Source: Vibrio zhugei | GTDB taxonomy: Bacteria > Pseudomonadota > Gammaproteobacteria > Enterobacterales > Vibrionaceae | Direction: 5' to 3' | NCBI RefSeq assembly: GCF_003716875.1 | Contig: NZ_CP033078.1 | Span: forward strand, 2,356,001 to 2,420,000 | Length of the DNA: 64,000 nucleotides | Part shown: positions 27,808 through 38,051 of the stretch, one piece after another | Position numbering within the stretch: the first letter of the stretch is position 1 | How the letters are laid out: each line of letters starts with the position of its first letter | Notes under the pieces: model-generated | Databases searched by the model: none | The model's input: the letters and a program-made list of their open reading frames with translations, nothing else | Told to the model about the DNA's origin: nothing | Translations under genes and position numbers: made by a program

Positions 27808-30471
27808 TTAAGCGTATAGTGGATTCGTTTTTTCTACGTCGATGTTGAATTTCTTAATGGCTTGTGCAACCACAGATTTTTCAACGTCACCGCGTTTTGC
27901 AAGTTCACTTAGTGCTGCAACAACAACGTATTCAGCATTCACTTCGAAGTGACGACGTAGGTTTTCACGGCTATCTGAACGACCGAAGCCGTCAGTACCA
28001 AGCACTTTATAAGACTCAGCAGGAATGAAAGCACGAACTTGCTCTGCGTAGTTTTTCATGTAGTCAGTCGCAGCAATTGCTGGTTCTGTACCCATAACTT
28101 GCGCAATGTATGGTACTCGCTCTTCAGCTTCTGGGTGAAGCATGTTATGACGCTCAACCGCTTGACCTTCACGAGTGATTTCGTTGAATGACGTCACTGA
28201 GTAAATGTCAGACGCCACGCCGTAATCATCGCTTAGGATCTGAGCAGCTTTACGGACTTCATTCATGATAGTACCTGAGCTCATTAGCTGAATCTTACCT
28301 TTAGCGCCCGTGTAGGTTTCTAGTTTGTAGATACCTTTACGAATCCCTTCTTCAGCACCTTCAGGCATTGCTGGCATTGGGTAGTTTTCGTTCATTAGTG
28401 TTAGGTAGTAGAACACGTTTTCTTGATCTTCACCGTACATACGACGAATACCATCTTGAACGATTACCGCAACTTCGTAAGCAAATGTTGGATCGTAAGA
28501 GATACAGTTAGGGATCGTATTCGCTTGAATATGGCTGTGACCATCTTCGTGCTGTAGACCTTCACCATTCAATGTTGTACGACCAGCTGTACCACCTACT
28601 AGGAAACCACGTGCTTGTTGGTCACCTGCCATCCATGCCATATCACCAACACGTTGGAAACCGAACATAGAGTAGTAGATGTAGAACGGAATCATTGGCA
28701 AGTTGTTGGTGCTGTATGACGTTGACGCAGCAACCCATGAAGACATCGCACCTAACTCGTTGATACCTTCTTGTAGAACCTGGCCTGATGTCGCTTCTTT
28801 GTAGTAAGACACAACGCCACGGTCTTCTGGTGTGTATTCTTGGCCATTCGGGTTATAAATACCGATTTGACGGAATAGACCTTCCATACCAAACGTACGC
28901 GCTTCATCTGCAATGATCGGCACAACACGCTCACCAATGCTCTTGTTTTTCAATAACGTGTTCAACGTACGCACGAATGCCATGGTTGATGAAATATCAC
29001 GTTTTTGTTCTTCAAGAAGTGGTTTGAATTCTTCTAATTCAGGCACTTGAAGTTTTTCGTCAAAGTGAGTACGACGCTGAGGCGTATAACCGTGTAGCGC
29101 ATTACGACGTGCGTGTAGGTATTCGTACTCTGCAGAGCCTTCTTCCAGTTTCAAGTAAGGAAGTGATTTCACTTCTTCATCAGAAACAAGATCTTGTAGG
29201 CCTAGGCGATCACGCATTTGTAGAACATGGCTCATGTCCATTTTCTTAACTTGGTGCGCGATGTTTTTACCTTCAGCTGCATCACCCATACCGTAACCTT
29301 TTACAGTTTGAGCAAGGATAACCGTTGGTTTGCCTTTGGTATCTTGTGCGTTTTTGAAGGCCGCGTACATCTTAGATGTTTCATGACCACCACGTTTCAA
29401 CGCGAAGATTTCTTCGTCAGTCCAATCAGCAACCAGCGCCGCTGTTTCTGGATATTTACCAAAGAAGTGTTCACGTACGTAAGCACCGTCTTTAGATTTG
29501 AAGGTTTGGTAGTCGCCATCAATGGTTTCGTTCATCAATTGAAGCAGTTTACCTGAGGTGTCTTTCGCTAGGAGTGAATCCCAGTTGTTACCCCATAGAA
29601 CTTTCACTACGTTCCAACCCGCACCGCGGAATAGACCTTCCAGTTCTTGAACGATTTTACCGTTACCCATAACAGGGCCGTCTAGACGCTGTAGGTTACA
29701 GTTAACCACAAAACATAGGTTGTCCAGTTTTTCACGAGCCGCGAATGAAATCGCACCACGTGATTCTGGCTCATCCATCTCACCGTCACCAAGGAACGCG
29801 TATACACGCTGTTCAGAGGTATCTTTCAGGCCACGGCCATCTAGGTACTTCAAGAAACGCGCTTGGTAGATTGATCCCATTGGAGCAAGACCCATAGAAA
29901 CCGTTGGGAATTGCCAGAATTCAGGCATCAATTTAGGGTGTGGGTATGAAGGAATACCTTTACCGTCCACTTCTTGACGGAAGTGATCCAGTTGTTCTTC
30001 AGTCAAACGACCTTCAACAAAGGCACGTGAGTAGATACCAGGAGAGATGTGACCTTGGTAGTAAACGAGATCGCCACCATCTTTCTCATTTGGAGCACGG
30101 AAGAAATGGTTAAAACACGTCTCATAGAACGCCGCTGAAGATTGGAAAGACGCCATGTGACCGCCCAATTCCAAGTCTTTTTTAGAAGCACGCAGTACGA
30201 TCATGATCGCATTCCAGCGAATGATTGAGCGAATACGACCTTCTAGAGTCTTATCACCAGGATATGCCGGCTCTTGGTCTACCGGGATGGTGTTAATGTA
30301 GTTCGTTGTTGTGCCTGTTGGCATGTCAACACCGTCACGGCGAGCTTGTCCTAGTACTTCTTCTAGTAAGAACTGAGCACGCTCTACGCCTTCTTCACGT
30401 ACAACTGACTCAAGAGATTCTAACCACTCCTGAGTTTCCAGTGCATCTACGTCATGCTTCATATCAGACAT
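27808..30471 (-). CDS. aceE: Pyruvate dehydrogenase E1 (homodimeric)
   Basis: Thiamine-diphosphate enzyme decarboxylating pyruvate and passing the acetyl group to E2 lipoamide. Its 887 residues match the homodimeric gammaproteobacterial type, not the alpha/beta type. The ThDP motif begins [10 protein letters not shown] and ends [11 protein letters not shown] (about residues 230-270). AAGGAT precedes the ATG. It follows pdhR by 47 bp in the pdhR-aceE-aceF operon. Transcription should respond to pyruvate through PdhR. Confidence 0.97.
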   Translation of the reverse strand: MSDMKHDVDALETQEWLESLESVVREEGVERAQFLLEEVLGQARRDGVDMPTGTTTNYINTIPVDQEPAYPGDKTLEGRIRSIIRWNAIMIVLRASKKDLELGGHMASFQSSAAFYETCFNHFFRAPNEKDGGDLVYYQGHISPGIYSRAFVEGRLTEEQLDHFRQEVDGKGIPSYPHPKLMPEFWQFPTVSMGLAPMGSIYQARFLKYLDGRGLKDTSEQRVYAFLGDGEMDEPESRGAISFAAREKLDNLCFVVNCNLQRLDGPVMGNGKIVQELEGLFRGAGWNVVKVLWGNNWDSLLAKDTSGKLLQLMNETIDGDYQTFKSKDGAYVREHFFGKYPETAALVADWTDEEIFALKRGGHETSKMYAAFKNAQDTKGKPTVILAQTVKGYGMGDAAEGKNIAHQVKKMDMSHVLQMRDRLGLQDLVSDEEVKSLPYLKLEEGSAEYEYLHARRNALHGYTPQRRTHFDEKLQVPELEEFKPLLEEQKRDISSTMAFVRTLNTLLKNKSIGERVVPIIADEARTFGMEGLFRQIGIYNPNGQEYTPEDRGVVSYYKEATSGQVLQEGINELGAMSSWVAASTSYSTNNLPMIPFYIYYSMFGFQRVGDMAWMAGDQQARGFLVGGTAGRTTLNGEGLQHEDGHSHIQANTIPNCISYDPTFAYEVAVIVQDGIRRMYGEDQENVFYYLTLMNENYPMPAMPEGAEEGIRKGIYKLETYTGAKGKIQLMSSGTIMNEVRKAAQILSDDYGVASDIYSVTSFNEITREGQAVERHNMLHPEAEERVPYIAQVMGTEPAIAATDYMKNYAEQVRAFIPAESYKVLGTDGFGRSDSRENLRRHFEVNAEYVVVAALSELAKRGDVEKSVVAQAIKKFNIDVEKTNPLYA

Positions 30472-30518
30472 GGCGATCTATCCTTCTGTTGGTTGGATTA
30501 ATAGAATCGCAATGGTCG

Positions 30519-31289
30519 CTATTGCGACTCATTACCCTGCTGAATTCGACGTAGAGAACGCTCTCGACGAGACTCTTCCCGACCCAAATCCAACAATGTT
30601 TCTTCAATATAAGCTAAGTGCGAATGAGACATTTCATGAGCTTTTTCAGGCTGCCCAGAAACGATCGCATCAACAATATTAGCTCGGTGTTTACTTACAT
30701 TCTCCAACGCCTCAGGGCGTCGGCGTAATAGCTTAAAGTTTTGTGCGATATTTTGCTCTAATAGAGGCGACAAACTGCGAATAATATGCAATAAAACGAC
30801 ATTATGCGCCGCTTCAGCGATGGCAACTAAAAACTCCATAACCACAGGCGTTTCTAAATCCACATCTCGGTCGTCTTTAATCTCACCAATTTTAGCAAGA
30901 CAAGCTTTAACCACAGCAAAATCTTCTTCGGTACCCCGTAACGCTGCAAAATAAGCGGCGATGCCTTCTAAAGCATGCCGTGCTTCCAACAAATCGAGCT
31001 GAGTCTCCGGGTGACTGGACAATAAATTGATCAGAGGGTCGGAAAAATTGTGCCACAAATTTTCGCTCACAAACGTTCCCCCACCCTGACGGCGGATCAA
31101 AAGGCGTTTCGCCTCTAAACGTTGAATAGCTTCTCTTACGGATGGTCGAGATACATCGAATTGTCGGGCCAGCTCACGCTCAGGAGGCAACTGGTGTCCG
31201 GGAGCAAGCGTACCTTCGACAATCAGCCTTTCTAACTCTTGTTCAATGACATCAGAAAGTTTTGGCTGACGAATCCTTTGATAAGCCAT
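30519..31289 (-). CDS. pdhR: Pyruvate dehydrogenase complex repressor PdhR
   Basis: GntR-family (FadR subfamily) repressor that leaves DNA when pyruvate binds. It has 256 residues: winged helix in the N-terminal 75 residues ([36 protein letters not shown] region), then an all-helical FCD effector domain. First gene of its operon. Two palindromes matching the PdhR operator lie upstream, one only 36 bp from the start codon, consistent with autorepression. Confidence 0.95.
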   Translation of the reverse strand: MAYQRIRQPKLSDVIEQELERLIVEGTLAPGHQLPPERELARQFDVSRPSVREAIQRLEAKRLLIRRQGGGTFVSENLWHNFSDPLINLLSSHPETQLDLLEARHALEGIAAYFAALRGTEEDFAVVKACLAKIGEIKDDRDVDLETPVVMEFLVAIAEAAHNVVLLHIIRSLSPLLEQNIAQNFKLLRRRPEALENVSKHRANIVDAIVSGQPEKAHEMSHSHLAYIEETLLDLGREESRRERSLRRIQQGNESQ

Positions 31290-31324
31290 AATTTATTGTT
31301 CTACGCTCTTTTATTTGTGCAGGT

Positions 31325-31341
31325 AATTGGTAATACCAATT
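31325..31341. promoter_or_regulatory. PdhR operator 1
   Basis: AATTGGTAATACCAATT is a perfect palindrome and matches the PdhR consensus ATTGGTnnnACCAAT. It lies between the candidate promoter and the pdhR start, a position suited to repression. Confidence 0.85.
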
Positions 31342-31463
31342 AAATTAATTGCGGGGAAATTAACATAAATTAAACGGTTATGTCCAGCCAAAAGTTGACC
31401 AGAATCATAGAACGGAACAGGTCACAACACCTTGTTAACCTAACAAGTCAAAAACGCTTAACA

Positions 31464-31480
31464 AATTGGTCATACCAATT
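31464..31480. promoter_or_regulatory. PdhR operator 2
   Basis: AATTGGTCATACCAATT has both consensus half-sites intact. Its centre is 139 bp from operator 1, far upstream of the likely pdhR promoter. Confidence 0.75.
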
Positions 31481-31571
31481 TCATAAGGCCGCCATTAGCA
31501 CGTCATTCTTAGCGATTTTTGCACAGAATTGTAAACAAAAAGTGACAACCTTGCTGTTTTGAAAAACCAAT

Positions 31572-31600
31572 AAAAAAGAGCAACTTAATGGTTGCTCTTT
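31572..31600 (-). terminator. Rho-independent terminator of the xerD-dsbC-recJ operon
   Basis: A 10-bp perfect stem (AAAGAGCAAC with GTTGCTCTTT) with a 6-base loop, followed on the minus strand by a T-run. It lies 24 bp past recJ. In E. coli prfB follows recJ; here transcription ends instead. Confidence 0.85.
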
Positions 31601-31623
31601 CTCGGTCGACGGCGACGAAACGA

Positions 31624-33363
31624 TCATCGTGGTTCGATATGCTCAATCATCAACTGTAAGGACTGATTGCCGCGGAACTCATTGATGTCCAGCCGATAGG
31701 CAATATGCACAGTCTTCACCGACGCATCTGGCCAACGGCGTAAATCGACATTAAATGCGATTCCATCCATCATTAATTGGGTCGGGTGACCTTTATATAA
31801 AGGCTCAAGCATTAACTTCAAATGTTTTTCACCCACCAGTTTCTGATGTAATACCTTAAACTCACCATCAAAAATTGGCTCAGGGAAGGTTTGTCCCCAT
31901 GGCCCGCCAGAGCGTAGCATTTGTGCAACCGTCATAGATAATTGCTCAGGCAATAACTCCCCATCACTGAGAATGATGCCTTTGAGCTGGCTTTCATCGA
32001 GTTCTTGACGCACAATCTCATCGAACAAGCGAGAAAAACGGTCATACTCAGATTCGACAATCGTCAAGCCTGCCGCCATCGCATGCCCGCCAAACTTGAG
32101 AATCATACCTGGTGCTTGCTTGTCCAAACGGTCGAGTGCATCACGCATATGTAAGCCCGGTACAGAACGACACGACCCTTTCAGCGTCCCCTCTCCGCCA
32201 TCGGCAAATGCGATCACAGGGCGATGAAACTGATCCTTTACTCGAGAGGCCAGAATACCAATGACGCCTTGGTGCCAATCGCGCTGGAACAGAACCAATC
32301 CATAAGGTAACGATTGTTCGCCTCCGAGCTGCAGACGCTCACAGAACGCCATCGCTTCTTGTTTCATGCCGGCTTCAATATCACGCCGAGTATGGTTGAG
32401 CCCATCCAGCTCCGATGCCATGCGACGCGCAGCGTGAATATTGTTACTCATCAGCAACTCAACCCCAAACGACATGTCATCCAAACGACCGGCCGCATTG
32501 ATGCGAGGACCTAAGGCAAATCCAAAGTCCGCAGCCACCAAGCGGCGCGAGTCGCGTTTGGAGACTTCGATCAGTGCTTGAATACCTGGCCGAGCCTTGC
32601 CCGCACGAATACGTTGTAGGCCTTGATGAACCAAGATTCGGTTGTTTTCGTCTAATGGCACGACATCCGCCACCGTTCCTAATGCCACTAAATCGATCAA
32701 CTCCATCAATTTAGGCTCTGTCATGCCTTGCTCGGTGAACCACTGATGTTTACGCATGTGCACACACAGCGCCATCATCAAATAAAACGCGACACCAACA
32801 CCGGCCAGCGCTTTGGAGGGAAAGTGGCAGGTTTGCAAGTTAGGATTGACGATGGCATCCGCATTGGGCAATGCTTCTCCTGGTAAATGGTGGTCGGTTA
32901 CAATTACGGTCATCCCGTATTGTTTCGCACGCTCAACCCCACTTATCGAAGACACACCGTTATCCACCGTCATGATCACTTCCGCGCCCATGTCTTTTGC
33001 TTGCTCGACCACTTCAGGGCTCAGTCCATAACCATCTTCAAAACGATTGGGGACTAAATAATCGACGTTGTGACAACCCAACATACGCAAAGCAAGCACA
33101 GAGAGCGCTGAGCTGGTCGCACCATCGGCATCAAAATCACCAACAATGATAATGCGTTTATGCGTACGTATGGCGTCAAATAACAAACCAACCGCGTGTT
33201 CAATCCCTAATAAGTGTTGATAAGAATGAAGGCTTTTCGTGCTGGTATCTAACTGCTCTGGCTGCGTAACACCGCGGTTAATGTATAAACGGCGTAACAA
33301 TTCGGGAATCGAATCGGGTAATTGTGAAAGGTCGGGATCAGGTCTTCTGCGTATTTCTATCAT
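31624..33363 (-). CDS. recJ: Single-strand-specific 5'-3' exonuclease RecJ
   Basis: DHH-family nuclease for recombination and mismatch repair, 579 residues. Metal-binding motifs are visible in VGDFDADGATS (near residue 78), VTDHH (near 156) and GGHAMAAG in the DHHA1 domain. The C-terminal OB-like domain is present, so the protein looks complete. It is the last gene of the xerD-dsbC-recJ block, in the same order as E. coli fldB-xerD-dsbC-recJ. Confidence 0.96.
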   Translation of the reverse strand: MIEIRRRPDPDLSQLPDSIPELLRRLYINRGVTQPEQLDTSTKSLHSYQHLLGIEHAVGLLFDAIRTHKRIIIVGDFDADGATSSALSVLALRMLGCHNVDYLVPNRFEDGYGLSPEVVEQAKDMGAEVIMTVDNGVSSISGVERAKQYGMTVIVTDHHLPGEALPNADAIVNPNLQTCHFPSKALAGVGVAFYLMMALCVHMRKHQWFTEQGMTEPKLMELIDLVALGTVADVVPLDENNRILVHQGLQRIRAGKARPGIQALIEVSKRDSRRLVAADFGFALGPRINAAGRLDDMSFGVELLMSNNIHAARRMASELDGLNHTRRDIEAGMKQEAMAFCERLQLGGEQSLPYGLVLFQRDWHQGVIGILASRVKDQFHRPVIAFADGGEGTLKGSCRSVPGLHMRDALDRLDKQAPGMILKFGGHAMAAGLTIVESEYDRFSRLFDEIVRQELDESQLKGIILSDGELLPEQLSMTVAQMLRSGGPWGQTFPEPIFDGEFKVLHQKLVGEKHLKLMLEPLYKGHPTQLMMDGIAFNVDLRRWPDASVKTVHIAYRLDINEFRGNQSLQLMIEHIEPR

Positions 33364-33409
33364 AGGTTTAGTGGGTTCCCCTGAGGAAACCCCAATCCAT
33401 TATTGTGTC

Positions 33410-34183
33410 TTACGATTGTTGCAAACGAGATAACAACTGCTTAGGAGGTAAGTAGCCTCCGATCATTTCGCCATTAGGCAAGAAAATAGCGGGCGTCCCG
33501 TTTACTCCGAGTGATTGTCCTAGCTGAAACTGATGCGCCACTTCTTGCTTGCATTGTGCGATGTTATCACCAGCTTCTGGTAAACGATGCGATTGCTTAG
33601 CTTCATCCATGGCGGCGACTGGATCTTTAGCACACCAAATGGAGGCCATTTGCGTTGCCACTTCACCATGAGGTCCTTGGCGAGGAAACGCTAGGTAGCG
33701 AACCGTAATGCCTTCATCATTATATTGCTTCATCTGGCTATGCAGTTTAGCACAGTAACCACAAGTAATATCGGTAAACACCGTGACCACATACTTTTCA
33801 TGATCCGCTTTATACTCGATCATGTTGTCACGTTCCGCCGCAATTTTCTTCGCATTCAAAGGCGCTTGACGTTTCGCGAGCAGATCCACGTAGTTACCTG
33901 AATTATCGAGGCCATAAAGCGTGCCTGCAATGAATTTATCCGCATTGGGAGTCGCATACAACACGCCACCATTAGTATGCACTTCCACTAAACCATCGAT
34001 GTCAGCAGGCTGAATATCCAAAACTTTAATCCCTAATTGACCTAAGCGTGCTTGCAGTGCTTGCTTATCAACATTGGCGTGTTTCATCACACCATTTGAT
34101 GGGCTGGCGGCCATGCTGGCAGGCACAGCAAAGAGTGCCAAGATGGGGAGCGCTACAATAAACAGTCGACGGAGTAAAATCAT
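33410..34183 (-). CDS. dsbC: Periplasmic thiol:disulfide isomerase DsbC
   Basis: Rearranges wrong disulfides in exported proteins. It has 257 residues, with a cleavable signal peptide (hydrophobic LFIVALPILALFAVPASMA). An N-terminal dimerisation domain leads to a thioredoxin domain with active site CGYC in DITCGYC. The cis-proline loop is NGTPAIFLPNG. It sits between xerD and recJ, both nearby on the same strand. It would act with the membrane reductase DsbD, not seen here. Confidence 0.95.
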   Translation of the reverse strand: MILLRRLFIVALPILALFAVPASMAASPSNGVMKHANVDKQALQARLGQLGIKVLDIQPADIDGLVEVHTNGGVLYATPNADKFIAGTLYGLDNSGNYVDLLAKRQAPLNAKKIAAERDNMIEYKADHEKYVVTVFTDITCGYCAKLHSQMKQYNDEGITVRYLAFPRQGPHGEVATQMASIWCAKDPVAAMDEAKQSHRLPEAGDNIAQCKQEVAHQFQLGQSLGVNGTPAIFLPNGEMIGGYLPPKQLLSRLQQS

Positions 34184-34205
34184 TCAAATCACCTCAAATA
34201 TAATA

Positions 34206-35114
34206 TCAAGCCCTTGGATGGTGCTCATGATGGAGTTGTTTTAGCCGCTCGGTCGCGACATGCGTATAGATTTGCGTTGTGGATAAATCACTATGACCCA
34301 GTAACATTTGTACGACCCTAAGATCCGCCCCATAGTTCAGCAGATGAGTGGCAAAAGCATGACGCAACACATGAGGAGATAACAGCTCCACATCAATCTC
34401 AGCTTTAATCGCATAATACTTTATCCGATGCCAGAATGTTTGACGCGTCATCTGCTTCGCTCTTCGACTGGGGAAAACCACATCAGAAGAGTGCTCCCCT
34501 AATAAGTGAATGCGACCTTGCTGCAAGAATGTTTCGATCCAGTCGATGGCACTTTCTCCCATCGGGACAAGACGCTCCTTGCCCCCCTTACCCACCACTC
34601 TGACCACGCCTTGTCGTAAACTGATGTTTTCCATCGTTAACGACACCAACTCGGTCACACGTAGGCCCGTCGCGTACAGCAGCTCTAACATGGCTTTATC
34701 ACGCAACTCTAGGGGATCATTGGGATCAGGCGCCTCTAATAAAGCGTCAATCTGTTGCTCTGATAAATCTTTAGGCAACCGTTTTGGCAGTTTTGGACTA
34801 ACAAGCAAGGCGCTCGGGTCATCACCACGCACTTTTTCCCGGTGCAAATATTGAAACAATCGACGAATCGCCGATATCATTCGCGCCCGTGAAGTTTGTT
34901 TGTACTCACAATCCACCAGCCAAGATTGAAACTCTTGTAAGCCACTAACACTAATGAAGTCGAGGCGATAATTGTGACTTTTCATCCAATTAAGAAGCTT
35001 GTTAAGATCAGTTCGATAAGATGATAATGTGTTTTCGGATAATCCTCTTTCCATCCACATTGCATCTAAAAATTGCTCAACCAATCCTTGATCGGGCGAA
35101 ATAACCTCAGTCAC
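34206..35114 (-). CDS. xerD: Site-specific tyrosine recombinase XerD
   Basis: Resolves chromosome dimers at dif with XerC and FtsK; in vibrios XerCD is also exploited by integrative phages. It has 302 residues. The N-terminal core-binding domain is followed by catalytic residues: first Arg in ATGLRVTEL, HVLRHAFATH (His and second Arg), LGHSDLSTTQIYTHV (His and nucleophile Tyr). It is first of an operon with dsbC and recJ and diverges from fldB. No dif site is expected or seen here. Confidence 0.96.
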   Translation of the reverse strand: MTEVISPDQGLVEQFLDAMWMERGLSENTLSSYRTDLNKLLNWMKSHNYRLDFISVSGLQEFQSWLVDCEYKQTSRARMISAIRRLFQYLHREKVRGDDPSALLVSPKLPKRLPKDLSEQQIDALLEAPDPNDPLELRDKAMLELLYATGLRVTELVSLTMENISLRQGVVRVVGKGGKERLVPMGESAIDWIETFLQQGRIHLLGEHSSDVVFPSRRAKQMTRQTFWHRIKYYAIKAEIDVELLSPHVLRHAFATHLLNYGADLRVVQMLLGHSDLSTTQIYTHVATERLKQLHHEHHPRA

Positions 35115-35339
35115 ATCCTCTCCTCACACAAAGGTTCTTACTCACTCTGTAATATCACAAATTTTTAGTGTGCCCAAGCCGCATAGGGAGAAACACACCA
35201 ACTTGTGAAAGTGTGCCACGTTTTTCAGGTTTTGCTAAATATCTTATTTACTTTCGTATCATTTTTACGATAACCGATGCAACTCATGACGATTTATGGT
35301 TAAAATTCTCTCTCAAATCACAATCGGTACTAGGTAATT

Positions 35340-35858
35340 ATGAAAATCGGTCTATTTTATGGTTCAACGACTTGCTACACCGAAATGGCGGCAGAGAAAA
35401 TTCGCGCAATGATCGGTGACGACATCGTCGATATCCACAATGTCAAAGACACCTCTCTCACATTGATGAATGATTATGATTTTCTTATTTTAGGGATCTC
35501 TACGTGGGACTTTGGGGAGATTCAAGAAGACTGGCTTGAGATTTGGGAACACATTGATACCCTCTCGCTCCAAGGTAAAGCCGTGGCGTTATTTGGCTTG
35601 GGCGACCAAGAAGGTTATGGCGAATGGTTTCTTGATGCCATGGGCTTATTGCACGATGAGGTCAAAAAACTCGGGGCACAGATTTTAGGTTATTGGTCCA
35701 TCGATGGGTATGATTTTGATGCATCCAAAGCCCTCACCGAAGACGGCACACAATTTGTGGGGCTCGCTTTAGATGAAGACTCACAGTATGAACTCAGCGA
35801 TGAACGCATTGCCAGCTGGGTGGAGCAAATCTTAGTCGAATATCATGACACACTTTAG
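35340..35858 (+). CDS. fldB: Flavodoxin FldB
   Basis: Long-chain flavodoxin carrying FMN, 172 residues. The phosphate-binding loop is YGSTTCYTE, the FldB-type variant. [10 protein letters not shown] and GLGDQEGYG are the isoalloxazine-contact loops. It is next to xerD as in E. coli, where fldB belongs to the oxidative-stress SoxRS regulon. Its TAG stop lies inside a 16-bp palindrome shared with the ampD stop. Confidence 0.95.
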   Translation: MKIGLFYGSTTCYTEMAAEKIRAMIGDDIVDIHNVKDTSLTLMNDYDFLILGISTWDFGEIQEDWLEIWEHIDTLSLQGKAVALFGLGDQEGYGEWFLDAMGLLHDEVKKLGAQILGYWSIDGYDFDASKALTEDGTQFVGLALDEDSQYELSDERIASWVEQILVEYHDTL

Positions 35859-35869
35859 CGTACGCTAAA
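35854..35869. repeat. 16-bp perfect palindrome spanning two convergent stop codons
   Basis: TTTAGCGTACGCTAAA equals its own reverse complement. It contains the TAG of fldB (35856-35858) and the TAG of ampD (35865-35867) in mirror positions, only 6 bp apart. As it lacks a loop it is a poor hairpin; it may be a protein site or chance. Confidence 0.75.
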
Positions 35870-36413
35870 CCGATGAAAGACCCCGTCGAAATCGTTGCCA
35901 ATCGAAACTTAAGCCGGGGTCCGTTTTGCGCTGTGGCGCTATGTATTGATGACCTGTAATTCTTGGCACAGTGATCGCGGGATAATGTTTCATCAGCTGC
36001 TGTGTCAACTCGGTTAAGGATTGATACTGAGCCTCGGTGTAAGCTACAAAATCCGTGCCTTCTAATTCAATACCAATAGAATAATCATTGCAACGCGCCT
36101 GCCCTGCAAAAGACGATTGCCCGGCGTGCCAAGCTCGCGCGGTAAAAGGAACAAACTGCACCACTTCCCCATCACGACGAATCAGACAATGAGCCGAGAC
36201 TTTCATCGCTTGAATGACCGCAAAAAACTCATGCTCACTGGCATTTAAATGCCCAGTAAAGAACTGTTCAATATAAGGACCGCCAAATTTTCCCGGTGGT
36301 AAACTGATATTATGGACCACCAGCAAAGAGATCGCCGAATCACTAGGGCGCTCGTCGTAAAACGGAGAAGGTACCAGCTTGGCGCAACTTAACCAACCAT
36401 CGTTATCGATCAT
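35865..36413 (-). CDS. ampD: 1,6-anhydro-N-acetylmuramyl-L-alanine amidase AmpD
   Basis: Cytoplasmic zinc amidase of muropeptide recycling; its loss derepresses AmpC beta-lactamases where ampR/ampC exist. It has 182 residues, usual length. Zinc ligands are the His in LLVVHNISLPPG, the His in ITGHQYIAP and the Asp in KTDPG. It diverges from nadC. The partner gene ampE, which follows ampD in E. coli, is not in this position here. Confidence 0.95.
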   Translation of the reverse strand: MIDNDGWLSCAKLVPSPFYDERPSDSAISLLVVHNISLPPGKFGGPYIEQFFTGHLNASEHEFFAVIQAMKVSAHCLIRRDGEVVQFVPFTARAWHAGQSSFAGQARCNDYSIGIELEGTDFVAYTEAQYQSLTELTQQLMKHYPAITVPRITGHQYIAPQRKTDPGLSFDWQRFRRGLSSV

Positions 36414-36535
36414 GTTCAGTTCCTAACATCTGTTGTGACGGTCATTTTATCTATCTCATCCATAAAAGCGAGAATAGTGGCTGAAATCCTTTGGTGAGGA
36501 TCGTATTATTGGCCGAACTTTTGCCATTTAATTAG

Positions 36536-37432
<897 letters not shown>

Positions 37433-37446
37433 ATCCTCACCGACAC

Positions 37447-37479
37447 AGGCAGTCGCACACGGTTGTGAGACTGCCTTTT
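37447..37479 (+). terminator. Terminator after nadC
   Basis: An 8-bp stem AGGCAGTC/GACTGCCT, extended by an inner CACA/TGTG pairing, is followed by TTTT. It lies 14 bp past the nadC stop. Confidence 0.65.
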
Positions 37480-37637
37480 GCTACTTTTCGACTCACCTCA
37501 GAAAAACACTCGGCGATTTACAAGCCATACCTCGATTGTTATTTCCCTTCTCGCAAGCTCACTTATCGCCACTCGCGTCCTGTCATCATAATTTTTACGG
37601 TTCTCTTTAAACCCACTCGCTTATCGAAGGACAGACT

Positions 37638-38051
37638 ATGACTTATGCACGTCGCTACACACAGGGATTTAGCTTAATAGAACTCATGATCGTAGTATCG
37701 ATCATCGCGACTTTATCGGCCATCGCCATTCCGGCGTATCATAATTATGTACTCAAAAGCCAACTCACTGCTGGGGTCGCATTTCTCAATAGTCTTGTCA
37801 CCCCCGCCGAACTCTACCTGCAAGAGCACGGTTCTCTTGATGAGAGCACCGATCTGGCTCAACTCGGGGTTTCCCCAGATAAGTCACCATTAGGGACCCT
37901 TAAGATTGAGCAAGGCGATCTGACTTTTCATTTCCATCAACCGAATGGCGCAGTTGCCACATTGTCTCGCGATCATCAACTGGGCTGGCAATGTGAAATG
38001 ACCTTAACGAATACACAACTGACCGAATATATCCCAGCGGGGTGCCGATAA
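37638..38051 (+). CDS. pilA: Type IV pilin PilA
   Basis: Major subunit precursor of the type IV pilus used for DNA uptake in vibrios. It has 137 residues. The ten-residue basic leader ends in glycine before the cut site QG|FSLIELMIV, with the conserved glutamate at mature position 5. The hydrophobic N-terminal helix continues to IPAYHNY. Two C-terminal cysteines (WQCEM and AGC) close the D-region loop. The globular part is poorly conserved across species, so identity rests on the N-terminus and the pilABCD context. Its stop overlaps the pilB start (TAATG). Confidence 0.93.
   Translation: MTYARRYTQGFSLIELMIVVSIIATLSAIAIPAYHNYVLKSQLTAGVAFLNSLVTPAELYLQEHGSLDESTDLAQLGVSPDKSPLGTLKIEQGDLTFHFHQPNGAVATLSRDHQLGWQCEMTLTNTQLTEYIPAGCR

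Larger units (their letters stand above)
31290..31623. other. Intergenic control region between pdhR and recJ
   Basis: 334 bp holding two PdhR operators, the recJ terminator and a plausible minus-strand promoter (TTGGCT, 17-18 bp, TATGTT-like) about 90-60 bp upstream of pdhR. I see no convincing gene here. Confidence 0.6.

Noticed and set aside
31380..31562. 60-codon plus-strand ORF upstream of pdhR
   Set aside because: It runs through PdhR operator 2, has a skewed composition and no ribosome site. I treat it as chance.
31572..31623. prfB with its programmed frameshift after recJ, as in E. coli
   Set aside because: recJ is followed directly by a terminator and the pdhR control region; no release-factor sequence is present.
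37433..37637. Possible competence-type CRP-S site (TGCGA-N6-TCGCA) upstream of pilA
   Set aside because: Only a right half-site TCGCA near 37551 was found; the left half does not match, so I do not claim TfoX/CRP-S control from sequence.
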